Part shown: in pieces, positions 10,401 to 19,415 of the stretch
Layout of the letters: each line of letters starts with the position of its first letter
Numbering within the stretch: the first letter of the stretch is position 1
Assembly (NCBI GenBank): GCA_907163375.1
Contig: CAJQUW010013623.1
Coordinates: 364,621-428,620, forward strand
Length of the DNA stretch: 64,000 bases
Direction: 5' to 3'
From: Prostheceraeus crozeri
Taxonomy: Eukaryota; Platyhelminthes; Polycladida; Euryleptidae
Translations under genes and position numbers: made by a program
The notes under the pieces: generated by a model
What the model saw: only the letters and a program-made list of their open reading frames with translations
Told to the model about the DNA's origin: nothing
Database searches by the model: none

Positions 10401-11224
10401 GTCAGGGTTTAAATGAAAATCATAATTCAGACGTTTATGCATCTGAAATTCATAAAGAATATAGAAAGCCTAAATATTTATTAAAAGTAAAAGTATTTAA
10501 TAAAGATGATATTTGGAGTGCTGATCTTATTCATATGCCGAATGAAAGGGACTACAAATACGCATTGACCGTTATAGATTTATATACACGATATGCTTGG
10601 GTAAAGCCTTTAAAAAATAAAAGTGGTCTTTCAGTTAAATATGCGTTTGAAGAAATCTTTAAAGAAAGTAATAGAAAGCCAAAAAAATTGTTTGTTGATA
10701 AAGGGTCGGAATTTTATAACCGAAACGTTCAGCCACTATTTGAAATTGTTTATTCAACTGAAAACGCTGGGAAGGCCGTAGTGATAGAAAGATTCAATCG
10801 GACGTTAAAAAATAAAATTTTCAAGAAATTTACTCAGCAAGGAAATCAGAAATGGTTAAAAATATTACCAGGAATTGTAGAGCAGTACAATAATAAAGTT
10901 CATTCAGGTATTGAAGAAACCCCAAAGAATGCTTCTGACGACCCTGATTTAATACGAAAGAAAATATTCGAGAATAATTATTCGAATGAGAGTAATCCGA
11001 ATTTGCAGAAACTTAAGCCGAAATTTAAAATTGGAGATAGAGTTAGAATATTTAAATATAAGAACAAATTTGAAAAAGGCTTTGTTGGCTATTGGACTAA
11101 AGAAATATTTGAAGTTTGCAAAATAAATCAAAGTTATCCGATTACTTATGAAATTAAAGATTTAGATAATGAGGATATCAGAGGCCGTTTTTATCAAAAT
11201 GAATTACAGAAAACAGAGCTTTAA
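10304..11224 (+). CDS. rve (DDE) integrase, F54H12.3 type
   Basis: 306 residues. The retroviral-type integrase core is clear: first Asp in DIWSADLIHM, second in LFVDKGSEF, Glu in VIERFNRTLKNKI. A C-terminal chromo-like/SH3 segment follows (FKIGDRVRIFKY...GYWTKEIFEV). It closely resembles the transposon-derived protein F54H12.3 of C. elegans and related insect and cnidarian proteins. The integrase inserts the element. The first about 35 residues are the tail of the phospholipase-type domain, so the two are adjoining or fused. It converges with the protease gene across a 34-bp gap with hairpin-like sequence. Confidence 0.88.
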   Translation: MIQELDSIQNPTFREKIERMFVKKALQAKILFGQGLNENHNSDVYASEIHKEYRKPKYLLKVKVFNKDDIWSADLIHMPNERDYKYALTVIDLYTRYAWVKPLKNKSGLSVKYAFEEIFKESNRKPKKLFVDKGSEFYNRNVQPLFEIVYSTENAGKAVVIERFNRTLKNKIFKKFTQQGNQKWLKILPGIVEQYNNKVHSGIEETPKNASDDPDLIRKKIFENNYSNESNPNLQKLKPKFKIGDRVRIFKYKNKFEKGFVGYWTKEIFEVCKINQSYPITYEIKDLDNEDIRGRFYQNELQKTEL

Positions 11225-11258
11225 CCTTTAGGTGGCGCTTTAGCTAGCTTCGCTTGAG

Positions 11259-11747
11259 TTATAGATTGTTTAACTCTAACATAATATCTAGAAATGGTAC
11301 TCCTTTTTGTAATTTGTACAAAACGTATAAACATAATTGTCCACAATAGGTAGTGCCTGGTGTTTGAATTTGAAACGTATTGTATGTTCCCGTTCCAAGT
11401 AATTCTTTTACTTCATTTGTAGGGGGCAAACCGTATGAATCGAACCAATAGTTCTCAGCCTCCGGGCGATCAAAATAATAGTTTTGCTGATGATTTTTAA
11501 CGCCTGCTGACCAATGTACACCTTTTTCATTTGACGTATGAAGATTTGTTATGAAATTTACAGTTATTGATGGAACTTTATTCCGGGAACTGAAGGTTCC
11601 TGTTGGCCTATTTTTTAGGAATTGTAATTCATCCCTCATCAATATGTGAAAATTCTTTATTCCCAATTGATTAGCAATCTTATTTAAATCGAAATTCGTT
11701 GTTGTCTGTGTTCCATATAATTTCAAAAACTCATTTATGTTGCTCAT
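11259..11747 (-). CDS. Adenain-type maturation cysteine protease
   Basis: 162 residues. The catalytic signatures of the adenovirus/Ulp1 fold are visible in order: His in GVHWSAGV (residue 78), the acidic residue in WFDSYG (about 103), and the Cys box YCGQLC (135-139). The length is close to the usual Polinton protease. Its role is cleavage of virion precursor proteins such as the pX-like protein. The frame looks whole. A partial second copy of its start lies at 12055-12187. Confidence 0.85.
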   Translation of the reverse strand: MSNINEFLKLYGTQTTTNFDLNKIANQLGIKNFHILMRDELQFLKNRPTGTFSSRNKVPSITVNFITNLHTSNEKGVHWSAGVKNHQQNYYFDRPEAENYWFDSYGLPPTNEVKELLGTGTYNTFQIQTPGTTYCGQLCLYVLYKLQKGVPFLDIMLELNNL

Positions 11748-11787
11748 TTTATAATAAAAAAATTTCTTAAGGGACCCCTAGAAGACA

Positions 11788-11953
11788 GGGGGGGTATTGA
11801 TTTAAAACTGTTCTCTAATGATGTCTTTCCTTACTACTTAGTCAGAAGGGGGTATTGATTTAAAACATTTTTATAATGATGACTTTCCTTACTACTTGGG
11901 GGGGGGTATTGTTTTAAAAATGGTCTCCAATGATGTCTTTCTTTACTACTTAT
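11788..11953. repeat. Three direct repeats of about 50-58 bp
   Basis: Copies start at about 11788, 11848 and 11898. Each has a G run, gtattg(a)tttaaaa, and tgatgnctttccttactact. They lie between the protease gene and its partial duplicate. Confidence 0.85.
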
Positions 11954-12054
11954 TCGATTTTGAAATTATTTAATTTAATCTAAATTTAAACGTTACATTG
12001 TTGCATTGTGTTAGTGTTTAACTACATAGAGTTGGTGTTTCGCTCATCTTTTAA

Positions 12055-12187
12055 CAATAGTAATTCATTACTCATCAATATGTGAAAATTCTTTACTCCC
12101 AATTGCTTAGCAATCTCATTTAAATCGAAATTTAATGTGGTTTTGTTTGCTGTATATTTTTAGAATGACTCTAATGTTTCTCATTTT
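12055..12187 (-). repeat. Partial degenerate duplicate of the protease gene start
   Basis: About 130 bp strongly similar to the first 40 codons of the protease gene (11620-11750), same orientation. It is a fossil duplicate without the catalytic part. Confidence 0.8.
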
Positions 12188-12302
12188 TATAAAAGATACA
12201 ATGTTTCTATTATATTCCCGTAAATGAGAAATTAAAAACAACACATGGATATTTCAATATGTATATTTACAAAAATGCAACCACACAAGTCTACAAATAT
12301 TG

Positions 12303-12736
12303 ATGTCCACACCGTGGACAAGGAATTTTCGTTCTCCAGTAAAAGAAAATAAAATCAGCTACTACTATTCAACTTCCTTAAAACAATCGGTTATTAACTA
12401 TACTATTACAAATTGCATTAACAAAATGTCCACACCGTGGACAAGGAATTTTTGTTTTCCAGTAAAAGAAAATAAAATCAGCTACTACTATTCAACTTCC
12501 TTAAAACAATCGGTTATTAACTATAATATTACAAATTGCATTAACAAAATGTCCACACCGTGGACAAGGAATTTTTGTTCTCCAGTAAAATAAAATAAAA
12601 TCAGCTACTACTATTCAACTTCCTTAAAACAATCGGTTATTAACTATAATATTACAAATTGCATTAACAAAATGTCCACACCGTGGACAAGGAATTTTTG
12701 TTCTCCAGTAAAATAAAATAAAATCAGCTACTACTA
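12303..12736 (+). repeat. 123-bp satellite, three and a half copies
   Basis: Units begin at 12303, 12426, 12549 and 12672, exactly 123 bp apart, each starting atgTCCACaccGTGGAca, itself a palindrome. Because 123 is a multiple of three, the first units read through as a repeated 41-residue peptide (MSTPWTRNF...), with no sign that it is a real protein. Copies differ by only a few bases. Confidence 0.9.
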
Positions 12737-12749
12737 CTTTTAAGTTCTT

Positions 12750-13121
12750 TTAAGCTTCTTTCCAAAAGCTTTCATATTTCCGAAGACAATCTTCTAACAA
12801 TGATAAATTCGATTTCAAAAAACGTAAGGGTACATTTAGTCTACAAATCTTTGGAAAAATAGATGCCATCTTACCTAATTTAATTGCAAATGCAATTTCA
12901 GTCCTTGAATAAGAAATGTTATTAGTTTGCAATAAATGTTGAAAGTATGCCTTATCCTTTTCACACAGTTCCAGTAAATAATTCGCGTGTTTTTCCAGGT
13001 AGATTTTCATCATTATGTTAATAACGTTATTTTTCTTCTCCATCACATAAAGAGTATTTAAATTTGCAATGGCTTCAGCAGTATCTCCTGAAGGCTCAAC
13101 AAAGTCTTCTAAGGAATCCAC
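12750..13121 (-). CDS. Unknown small protein
   Basis: 123 residues (MDSLEDFVEPSGD...), mostly helical, with no recognised motif. Low GC and strand match the Polinton genes next to it, so it may be an accessory gene of that element. A second unknown frame lies 27 bp upstream on the same strand. The two may be one spliced or divided gene, but no convincing splice pair is visible. Confidence 0.4.
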   Translation of the reverse strand: MDSLEDFVEPSGDTAEAIANLNTLYVMEKKNNVINIMMKIYLEKHANYLLELCEKDKAYFQHLLQTNNISYSRTEIAFAIKLGKMASIFPKICRLNVPLRFLKSNLSLLEDCLRKYESFWKEA

Positions 13122-13148
13122 AAATTCATATCGGGTAGATAAAGACGT

Positions 13149-13424
13149 CTATAATTGATGATGAAGGTCGTCAATCTTTCCGTCCCTTTCTCTTTCTTTC
13201 TTTTCTTTCACGAGTAAGCGTTTTGCTTTTCTTCTCCGTTTTCTTTCCTTATCAAAAAATGTAGGGTCAAAAATAATCGGAAATTTCTCCATTTGTTCAA
13301 TGATGAAAGTGTTATATTCTTCCTTCTTATCATTGGAAATATATCGTTTTGAAATTTCTGTAAATAACTCCGGAAACGTAGCAATAATGTTTGACTGCTC
13401 TTCGATAACTTCTTGTGTTGACAT
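13149..13424 (-). CDS. Unknown small basic protein
   Basis: 91 residues. An acidic/hydrophobic helical N-terminal half is followed by a strongly basic stretch (ERKRRRKAKRLLVKEKKERER) resembling a nuclear localisation or DNA-binding tail. No family is recognised. It may belong with the frame at 12750-13121. Confidence 0.4.
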   Translation of the reverse strand: MSTQEVIEEQSNIIATFPELFTEISKRYISNDKKEEYNTFIIEQMEKFPIIFDPTFFDKERKRRRKAKRLLVKEKKERERDGKIDDLHHQL

Positions 13425-13850
13425 GACTGATCACAGCGCAGCACACGATACAATGACAGACGAGAGAGATAAATGAAAACAGTACAGCTGGCAGATATCT
13501 TAACGTCATACGGGTGTGCTGACGCACTAACAAGAATTTAAAACAACTCGCCTAACGTACAATTAAAATGTCATTGTTTCACAGAGTAGTAGCAGCTGTT
13601 TGTTCTTTCATACATTGTTTCCTTTCAAATGTTTGAGTTGGAGGACACAGCTCCTTACACTGAAATGCATTTTATTCTTAAATGCGGGAAGCAGATGTTC
13701 TCTACAATTGAGTGTTTATCTGAGTGCAAATTGTAAGAACGCCAGGAGCGGTCATGATTTGAGCAAGAAAATGATCATAATCACAAATTTGAGATTCTTA
13801 ACTTTTATGATTTTCGGTATCCTAGAACGGTCATGATTTTGGGGGCGGGT
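13425..13850. other. No gene seen
   Basis: Short chance frames only. Composition is closer to the host than to the Polinton core. Confidence 0.5.
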
Positions 13851-13856
13851 GAAAAT

Positions 13857-13883
13857 CGAACCGAAGGTTCTAGGGCTTCGCCC
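13857..13883 (+). repeat. Double-hairpin palindromic module, non-coding copy
   Basis: Complete copy of the module that sits in frame in the polymerase and clamp-like genes: AACCgaaGGTT, CTA, GGGCttcGCCC. Here it lies outside any gene, about 9.4 kb from the nearest in-frame copy. Confidence 0.85.
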
Positions 13884-13951
13884 GATTGTAATTCTCAAAT
13901 TTGAGATTTTGAAAAATTTGAAAAACTGGGTATTTTTAAAAACGCCCAAAT

Positions 13952-13981
13952 CGGAGCGAAGCTCCTCTGGCTTTAGCCGAT
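13952..13981 (+). repeat. Second hairpin module
   Basis: ggagcGAAgctcc followed by ggcTTTAgcc, the same pair and order as at 7172-7198 after the fibre-like gene. Confidence 0.8.
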
Positions 13982-13989
13982 TTATGAAT

Positions 13990-14160
13990 TTAGGTCTTCA
14001 TAACCTGAAAAAGGGTTCAAATTCATGAATTTATGTCGTTTTTAAAAAGTACCATTTTTGAAAAATGGTACTTTTTGAATGGAATAAATTCATGTATTTA
14101 GGTCTTAAAAACCTGAAAAAGGGTTCAAATTCATGAATTTATGTCGTTTTTAAAGATACT
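13990..14160 (+). repeat. Direct repeat of about 106 bp with internal palindrome
   Basis: A block ending in ttcatgaatttatgtcgttt is present twice (ending about 14043 and 14149). Between the copies lies a palindrome built on agtaccatttttgaaaaatggtact. Confidence 0.75.
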
Positions 14161-14769
14161 AATTTTTTTTATTTTATGGTGTCCTGGAACGGTCTTTTGC
14201 CCATTACTGAATTCCTCATTTTTAAAAAAATCAACTAAGCTGTTTTTCCGGACGACTTGCTGCAAACCAGATAGTATCGATATAAGGGAGCTCCCTGGAT
14301 ACATTTTTCCGTCTTCTTTGCGGCATTCAACAATAAACTTAGCGAGCCAGTAGTTCGGTTGTTCTTTATCCCATAATGAAACATCACTTTGCGGCATCAT
14401 TCGTTCGGAGATGAGATTTTCACGATTGATCCTCAATCTTTCAAACACTCGAAGTGCCCAATCATTTCGACGCAAGGTGTTGGCGGGTTTTGATGAATTC
14501 TTAATTTTGTTTAGCTCTTCATCAGAAACTGCAGGAGCAAATCTACCAGCATTTGTTGCGGTTGATGATTCACCAATACTTGTAGTGGTAGGTTCCATGC
14601 TGTGCCTTGCGACCTCTTCAATTTCATTTCCGCTTAGACCTGAGATCATACCCGAAGGAACCTTCGCAAAATTTATCATCGAAAACCAGTTTTGCTGCTC
14701 AAATTGTTGCTCAAATTCGTCAATCAATGGATCATAAAAATCATCATGCCATACATTAGAGTCTTCCAT
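14131..14769 (-). pseudogene. Crypton-type tyrosine recombinase N-terminal part (DUF3504-like)
   Basis: 212 residues. From about residue 95 the sequence NTLRRNDWALRVFERLRI ... NYWLAKFIVECRKEDGKMYPGSSLISILSGLQ matches the N-terminal core-binding region of Crypton-derived proteins (ZMYM/QRICH1/KIAA1958 type). Those proteins have the pattern 'W..RVF..W ... YWL.KFV.EVRK.DG..YPP.TLY.I..GLQR'. The catalytic domain with the R...HxxR...Y residues is absent: the frame runs out into repeat DNA after residue 190. It is a truncated gene, either a Crypton remnant or an accessory recombinase carried by the Polinton. Position inside the hairpin-bearing zone favours carriage, but that is inference. Confidence 0.7.
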
Positions 14770-14900
14770 AATTACTCAATTTAACTGAAATCTTTGATAA
14801 TTGCGTTACATAACGTACATAGATAACAGAAGATATCTATTTTTTGAAATTTCCGGTCGTTATTTTGTAAAACGACTGGAAAATTTACCATGCGTTAATA

Positions 14901-15002
14901 GAGATAATGATAGATTTCAACGGTCTATAATAAGTTATTGACCTCCAGCCTTCGGCTGTCGGTCAATAAATAATTATCGACCTAGAAATTTATCATTATC
15001 TT
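14901..15002. repeat. 100-bp imperfect palindrome at inferred right edge of the Polinton
   Basis: gagataatgata at 14901 pairs with tatcattatcttc ending at 15002. The arms continue through gttattgacc/ggtcaataa to a tight cagccTTCggctg hairpin at about 14945-14957. This is the last hairpin of the TTC/GAA-loop type and the last AT-rich DNA before host-like sequence. Confidence 0.75.
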
Positions 15003-15609
15003 CTACATACTTCACTTATATACTTACTTTGCTCTCAATTGCCTGGTCTCACCGCACTATGGAATTGGAAACGCAGCGCTAGAACCACAGACATGTGATT
15101 GATAGAGATAGGATGTGGGCATTACCTCACAGATCGAGTCATGTTCACATTTTGTTCGACTAAAGTGTGAATCACCTTGCACGTTTTACTGTGTGTATAG
15201 CCTCAGGATGAGACACTACAAATTCTCTTTAACTTTATATGTGGCGGGATATCACATAATCGGGAAAATACAAGACAATCCCTTATTTCAGATGGGTGCT
15301 TCCAGCATAATTCTATTTTCATATTACTTCCAACAATAAAGTGCTTGTGCTTATCAACAGTCGATCTTATACTTCACCATTCACTTAAGTAGAGAGACAT
15401 GCTCAGCAGGGTATCGAATACTATTTGAATTAGCATTAACTCGCGCAGGTGATGACCATTTTGCGCTTTTTTACGAGAAGATATTCATTACGAAAGGAGC
15501 ATGGTTGGATAATTCAAATGTGAATTTTCGTTTTTTTGTGCCATCTTATTGCTCATTTAGTTGTTAATAATTAATGGTTTTTACAAATTCTCAGGAGGAT
15601 CCCTCACCC
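15003..15609. other. No gene or repeat recognised
   Basis: About 600 bp of host-like sequence between the Polinton zone and the first Harbinger element. Confidence 0.5.
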
Positions 15610-15872
15610 TTAAGGTGAATTCATAGTTCTGTCGTACAGCAGAATTTTGCTGGATGAATTTGCCGCACAGCATAGCACAGCAAAGTTGTCTGACATGCGG
15701 CATCAGATTGCCGTATAACATCTGCGTGAGAGTATGAACATGATTGCGGACACTGCGTTTCAATTTGCTGTGCATAGATATTTTTGCTGTAACAGCATGC
15801 TGTGTGGGAATAAAAGGGTGCATCATTCCTCACACAACAAACGTCAGTTGAATCAGTTATTATTTGGTGAAC

Positions 15873-16127
15873 GATGCCGATGAATGACGAGAAACTCATC
15901 GAATTTGTAAAAAATTGCCCGCGCCTGTAGGATTGTAGTTTAAAAGATTACAAAGATGGCATTATGTGCGGTAGAAGCTGGGAGGATTTTCCTCAAAAGA
16001 GTCACGGGAAGGGTGGCGACAACTTCGCGACAGTTATACCCGGGCTAAAAGAAATGTAATGAAAAAAAGCGGCAGACAAATGGCGTCAACAAAGCAGACA
16101 AAAAACCAAGACAAAATACCCTGCTGA
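15873..16127 (+). pseudogene. MADF (Myb-like) DNA-binding protein of Harbinger I
   Basis: From ATG 15873 the protein begins MNDEKLIEFVKNCPRL, then DYKDG, and later reads WRQLRDSYTRAKRNVMKKSG, the start and end of a MADF domain. MADF proteins partner Harbinger transposases and bind the element ends. A stop codon (after CPRL) and at least one frameshift in the middle (between about 15985 and 16015) break it. Confidence 0.7.
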
Positions 16128-16209
16128 GACGATAAGTAAAAATCTCTTTTCCGTCTGACAAATTTTGACCTGACAATTCCAGTAAATCAAGAATTCCTGC
16201 GCTATTTCC

Positions 16210-16600
16210 TCAGTCTTCCGTGGATGGTGGGCTGAGGTAGTCAGTTTGTAAACACTTCGAATTGCTATGTTTCACCGAATATACTACATACCGTGGAGTT
16301 CCCGAGACGGAAGCTGTGGCCACACTTTGCTGGGAATTCCTCGTGGCAAGTAGACGTAGAGTCACAGCCAGTCGCATGCGGCTGCTGATAGGATGCCGGT
16401 GCGTCAAATCGTGATACAAAAAACGTTGAATTTTTTGTAAGAGTTCGTCAAATTTTTCTCTTGACATGCGAAACTAGTTGAAGTGAACCTCCGGATTCAT
16501 ACCTCGCATCTCATCCACCAAACAAACCTCACCTCTAATGTTGCGAGGTATGTTCATAGGTCGCCGTACACCAATTGTCTCTTCTTTCGCAGCCAATGCA
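16210..16600 (-). pseudogene. Harbinger transposase N-terminal fragment
   Basis: Reads RRPMNIPRNIRGE...LVDEMRGMNPEVHFN, a TAG stop, then FRMSREKFDELLQKIQRFL...THRHPISSRMRLAVTLRLLATRNSQQS. This is the conserved N-terminal helix-turn-helix region of PIF/Harbinger transposases. The DDE domain is absent. The open part is 16210-16467; the stop just upstream also occurs in the duplicate at 18050-18440. Confidence 0.8.
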
Positions 16601-16851
16601 TCACTACAGTCGGACCCATGCTATGGCTGTCGAATTGTCGCACGGCAATATGAATGTATGAACAAGGGCACAGCAACTATGCCGGACAACATTGTCGTAT
16701 CTTGCCGGACAGCAATCAATTTGCTGTGTGACAATTTTGCTGTTACAGCAATGCGGCATGTTGTCCGACATTGTGTTATACAGCATGCCGCACAGTAGAA
16801 GTATGAATACAGCTTTAGATGCACCTCCCAAAGGTCGAAGTGAGAGTGATT
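16223..16851. repeat. 629-bp direct repeat, left copy
   Basis: Nearly identical (a few mismatches) to 18060-18688. It covers the transposase fragment, the right end of Harbinger I and about 35 bp beyond it. Confidence 0.95.
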
Positions 16852-16860
16852 TTTTCAGCT

Positions 16861-17459
16861 GAGCGAGCTCCGACCTAAAATCTTGTAACAGCTCTAACTT
16901 TTGAACGGTTGGTCCGATTGACTCGCGGCAAAAAATGTCGTCCAGCAGTTTTTTCTCCTCTTTCAAACGAGTAGCTGTAAGACAAAATCCGTCCACTAGA
17001 ACCAAAGTTAGAAGATTGCTGTCGAGGGGGGGGGGGTCAGCGAAATTTGATGAAAAATGTTTTGGTGACGGTCCCAGGTCGAAATGCCACACTTTGGAAA
17101 ATTTTCAAAATTTTACCCATACAAAGCCACTCTGACACTTAGGATTTTTTCAGGTGAGCGAGCTCCGACCTAAAATCTTGTAACAGCTCTAACTTTTGAA
17201 CGGTTGGTCCGATTGACTCGCGGCAAAAAATGTCGTCCAGCAGTTTTTTCTCCTCTTTCAAACGAGTAGCTGTAAGACAAAATGCGTCCACTAGAACCAA
17301 AGTTAGAAGATTGCTGTCGAGGGGGGGAGGTCAGCGAAATTTGATGAAAAATGTTTTGGTGACGGTCCCAGGTCGAAATGCCACACTTTGGAAAATTTTC
17401 AAAATTTTGCCCATACAAAGCCACTCTGACACTTAGGATTTTTTCAGGTGAGCTCCGAC
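16861..17459. repeat. 295-bp tandem modules with poly-G tracts
   Basis: One unit at 16861-17155, a second at 17156-17449, and a third broken off after about 20 bp. Each carries gagctccgacctaaaatctt, an internal G run of 7-10, and cacttaggattttttcaggtgag. A diverged relative of the middle part continues at 17515-17640. No convincing coding capacity. Confidence 0.85.
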
Positions 17460-17825
17460 CTAAAATCTTAAATGGCGTCTCACATCTAAACGAAGACAGA
17501 TAGGAACAAGCCGATTATTTCAGTGAATTTGTCTCACTCTTAGCTTTCAAACGAGCTATGGCACGACTAAACCCGTCCACTGGAAGCCAAGATCGAAGCA
17601 AGCTCTCCCGAGGGGGGGGGGACTTCAGCGAAAATTTTTCTCTCCGATTGACTTGAAACTCACCATACCGATGCAGAATTTCACGCTGAATCCGAATCTG
17701 GCCTCCGTTTTCACATCCGACCACTCCTTCCACTCGAAACAGCCCAGTTTACAACCCAACATTCATCAGATTGCACGAAAAACATCACACACTATAGCCT
17801 CAAGACTAATCCTGGCGGTCGCCCA

Positions 17826-18010
17826 AGTCCACCACGACACTCTGCCGATGCAGAGGGGGGGGGAGTCAGCGAACATGTTGTGAACGTGGACCCACCTGGC
17901 CGGCACACCACGACAGACCTCTGTCGTTCCAGAGGGGGGGGACTCAGACCCAAAGCACCACGGCGGCCGACCACGACACTCTGCCGGTCCAGAGAGGGGG
18001 GGGACGTCTG
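17826..18010. repeat. G-run repeats of about 55-60 bp
   Basis: Three related GC-rich units, each with ccacgacan(c)ctctg, a (t)ccagag motif and a G run of 8-9, unlike the surrounding AT-rich DNA. Confidence 0.7.
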
Positions 18011-18059
18011 CGACGGCGGCCATCTTGCGCGGTCCAGAAGTGGAGTTTTACTTACTACT

Positions 18060-18688
18060 GATGGTGGGCTGAGGTAGTCAGTTTGTAAACACTTCGAATT
18101 GCTATGTTTCACCGAAGATACTACATACCGTGGAGTTCCCGAGACGGAAGCTGTGGCCACACTTTGCTGGGAATTCCTCGTGGCAAGTAGACGTAGAGTC
18201 ACAGCCAGTCGCATGCGGCTGCTGATAGGATGCCGGTGCGTCAAATCGTGATACAAAAAACGTTGAATTTTTTGTAAGAGTTCGTCAAATTTTTCTCTTG
18301 ACATGCGAAACTAGTTGAAGTGAACCTCCGGATTCATACCTCGCATCTCATCCACCAAACAAACCTCACCTCTAATGTTGCGAGGTATGTTCATAGGTCG
18401 CCGTACACCAATTGTCTCTTCTTTCGCAGCCAATGCATCACTACAGTCGGACCCATGCTATGGCTGTCGAATTGTCGCACGGCAATATGAATATATGAAC
18501 AAGGGCACAGCAACTATGCCGGACAACATTGTCGTATCTTGCCGGACAGCAATCAATTTGCTGTGTGACAATTTTGCTGTTACAGCAATGCGGCATGTTG
18601 TCCGACATTGTGTTATACAGCATGCCGCACAGTAAAAGTATGAATACAGCTTTAGATGCACCTCCCAAAGGTCGAAGTGAGAGTGATT
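18060..18688. repeat. 629-bp direct repeat, right copy
   Basis: Second copy of 16223-16851, including the Harbinger transposase N-terminal region and right terminus. It shows the same in-frame stop as the left copy, so duplication came after decay. Confidence 0.95.
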
Positions 18689-18719
18689 AATTTTCACATC
18701 ATCGATTCAAATAATGTCT

Positions 18720-18795
18720 GCGGGGCACTTAATATATGAGTTGCGGTGGGGGACCACCCAATATGTCGCGGCGGGCCATGCGCTGCCCACCACTG
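18720..18795 (-). mobile_element. hAT element terminus
   Basis: Read on the minus strand, the sequence starts CAGTGGTGGGCAGCGCATGG at 18795, a classical hAT end. The opposite end was not found. Confidence 0.55.
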
Positions 18796-19415
18796 GCTTA
18801 AGTCGACGGGTGATATGGAGCGATGAAAGTTAAAGTATCATCCACCTTGTTTATTGCGAGACAGTGATTGCCAATTCAAAAATTCCAAATTCAAGCAAAG
18901 CCTTATCAATCTGTTGTTGAAAAACGTTCACTAGGATAACTTCTTACACCCAACGCCTGACAAAGTTTCTGAAGATGGGAGTGCATTTGAATTTCATTGG
19001 ATCAGATGCGTCGAATCCGTAGTATTTGGGAATAAGCGATGGGAATTTTATGATCTAATGCACGGGTTCCCAAACTTAGGTCCGGACTAAAATTTTTGAT
19101 GAACACTGTCTAGTTTTACATCTACCATGATTGATTGCGATGATATGTCAAAAGTAATTTTTTATGATAGCAACGGCAAAGTCCAAGAATCTTAGTAATC
19201 ACTATGAAATCTTACTGTTCTATGAGGCGAAATTGAGTTGCAGTCTCCCATATTTTGACCAGTAAAAACACTGAAATGTTATTATAAAGGAAGAATCCAT
19301 TAAGAAAGAGTCATATTTCAGGTCCCACGACGGAATCTCGCACCCAGTACGGAGAATTCTTACCTATGCTCTGATAAACAACTCTAATGTCCCTGTAGCA
19401 AAGACGTCTCATATT

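Larger units (their letters stand above)
1..15010. mobile_element. Polinton/Maverick-type element (fossil), left end outside window
   Basis: The stretch carries the hallmark Polinton set: protein-primed DNA polymerase B on the minus strand; fibre, small core-like, capsid-like, phospholipase and rve integrase genes on the plus strand; and an adenain-type protease on the minus strand. The integrase and capsid-like proteins resemble the C. elegans F54H12.3 and F54H12.2 type. Base composition is far more AT-rich than the flanks. Genes are packed with gaps of only tens of bases. About three breaks are visible, so it is broken but looks young. The left terminus is not in the window. The right border is inferred from hairpin repeats shared with the core as far as about 13980 and from a palindrome ending at 15002. 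Neither terminal inverted repeats nor a target duplication could be identified. Confidence 0.85.
15613..16814. mobile_element. Decayed PIF/Harbinger element (Harbinger I)
   Basis: It is bounded by TTA target duplications (15610-15612 and 16815-16817). Imperfect terminal inverted repeats fit AGSTGWATTCATASTTCT. Subterminal regions are rich in short CAGCA/TGCTG and GCCGCA motifs. Inside are a decayed MADF gene (plus strand) and the transposase N-terminal part (minus strand), the two-gene layout of Harbinger elements. The catalytic part of the transposase is missing, so it is a deletion derivative. Its right part is repeated at 18060-18688. Confidence 0.7.

Noticed and set aside
12300-12593. Repeated 41-residue reading frame
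   Set aside because: It exists because the satellite unit length is a multiple of three; there is no start context, no homology, and later units are interrupted.
16604-17092. 162-residue minus-strand frame over the Harbinger right end and tandem modules
   Set aside because: Spans element terminus and repeat DNA; no domain; similar chance frames recur in the duplicate and in the next tandem unit.
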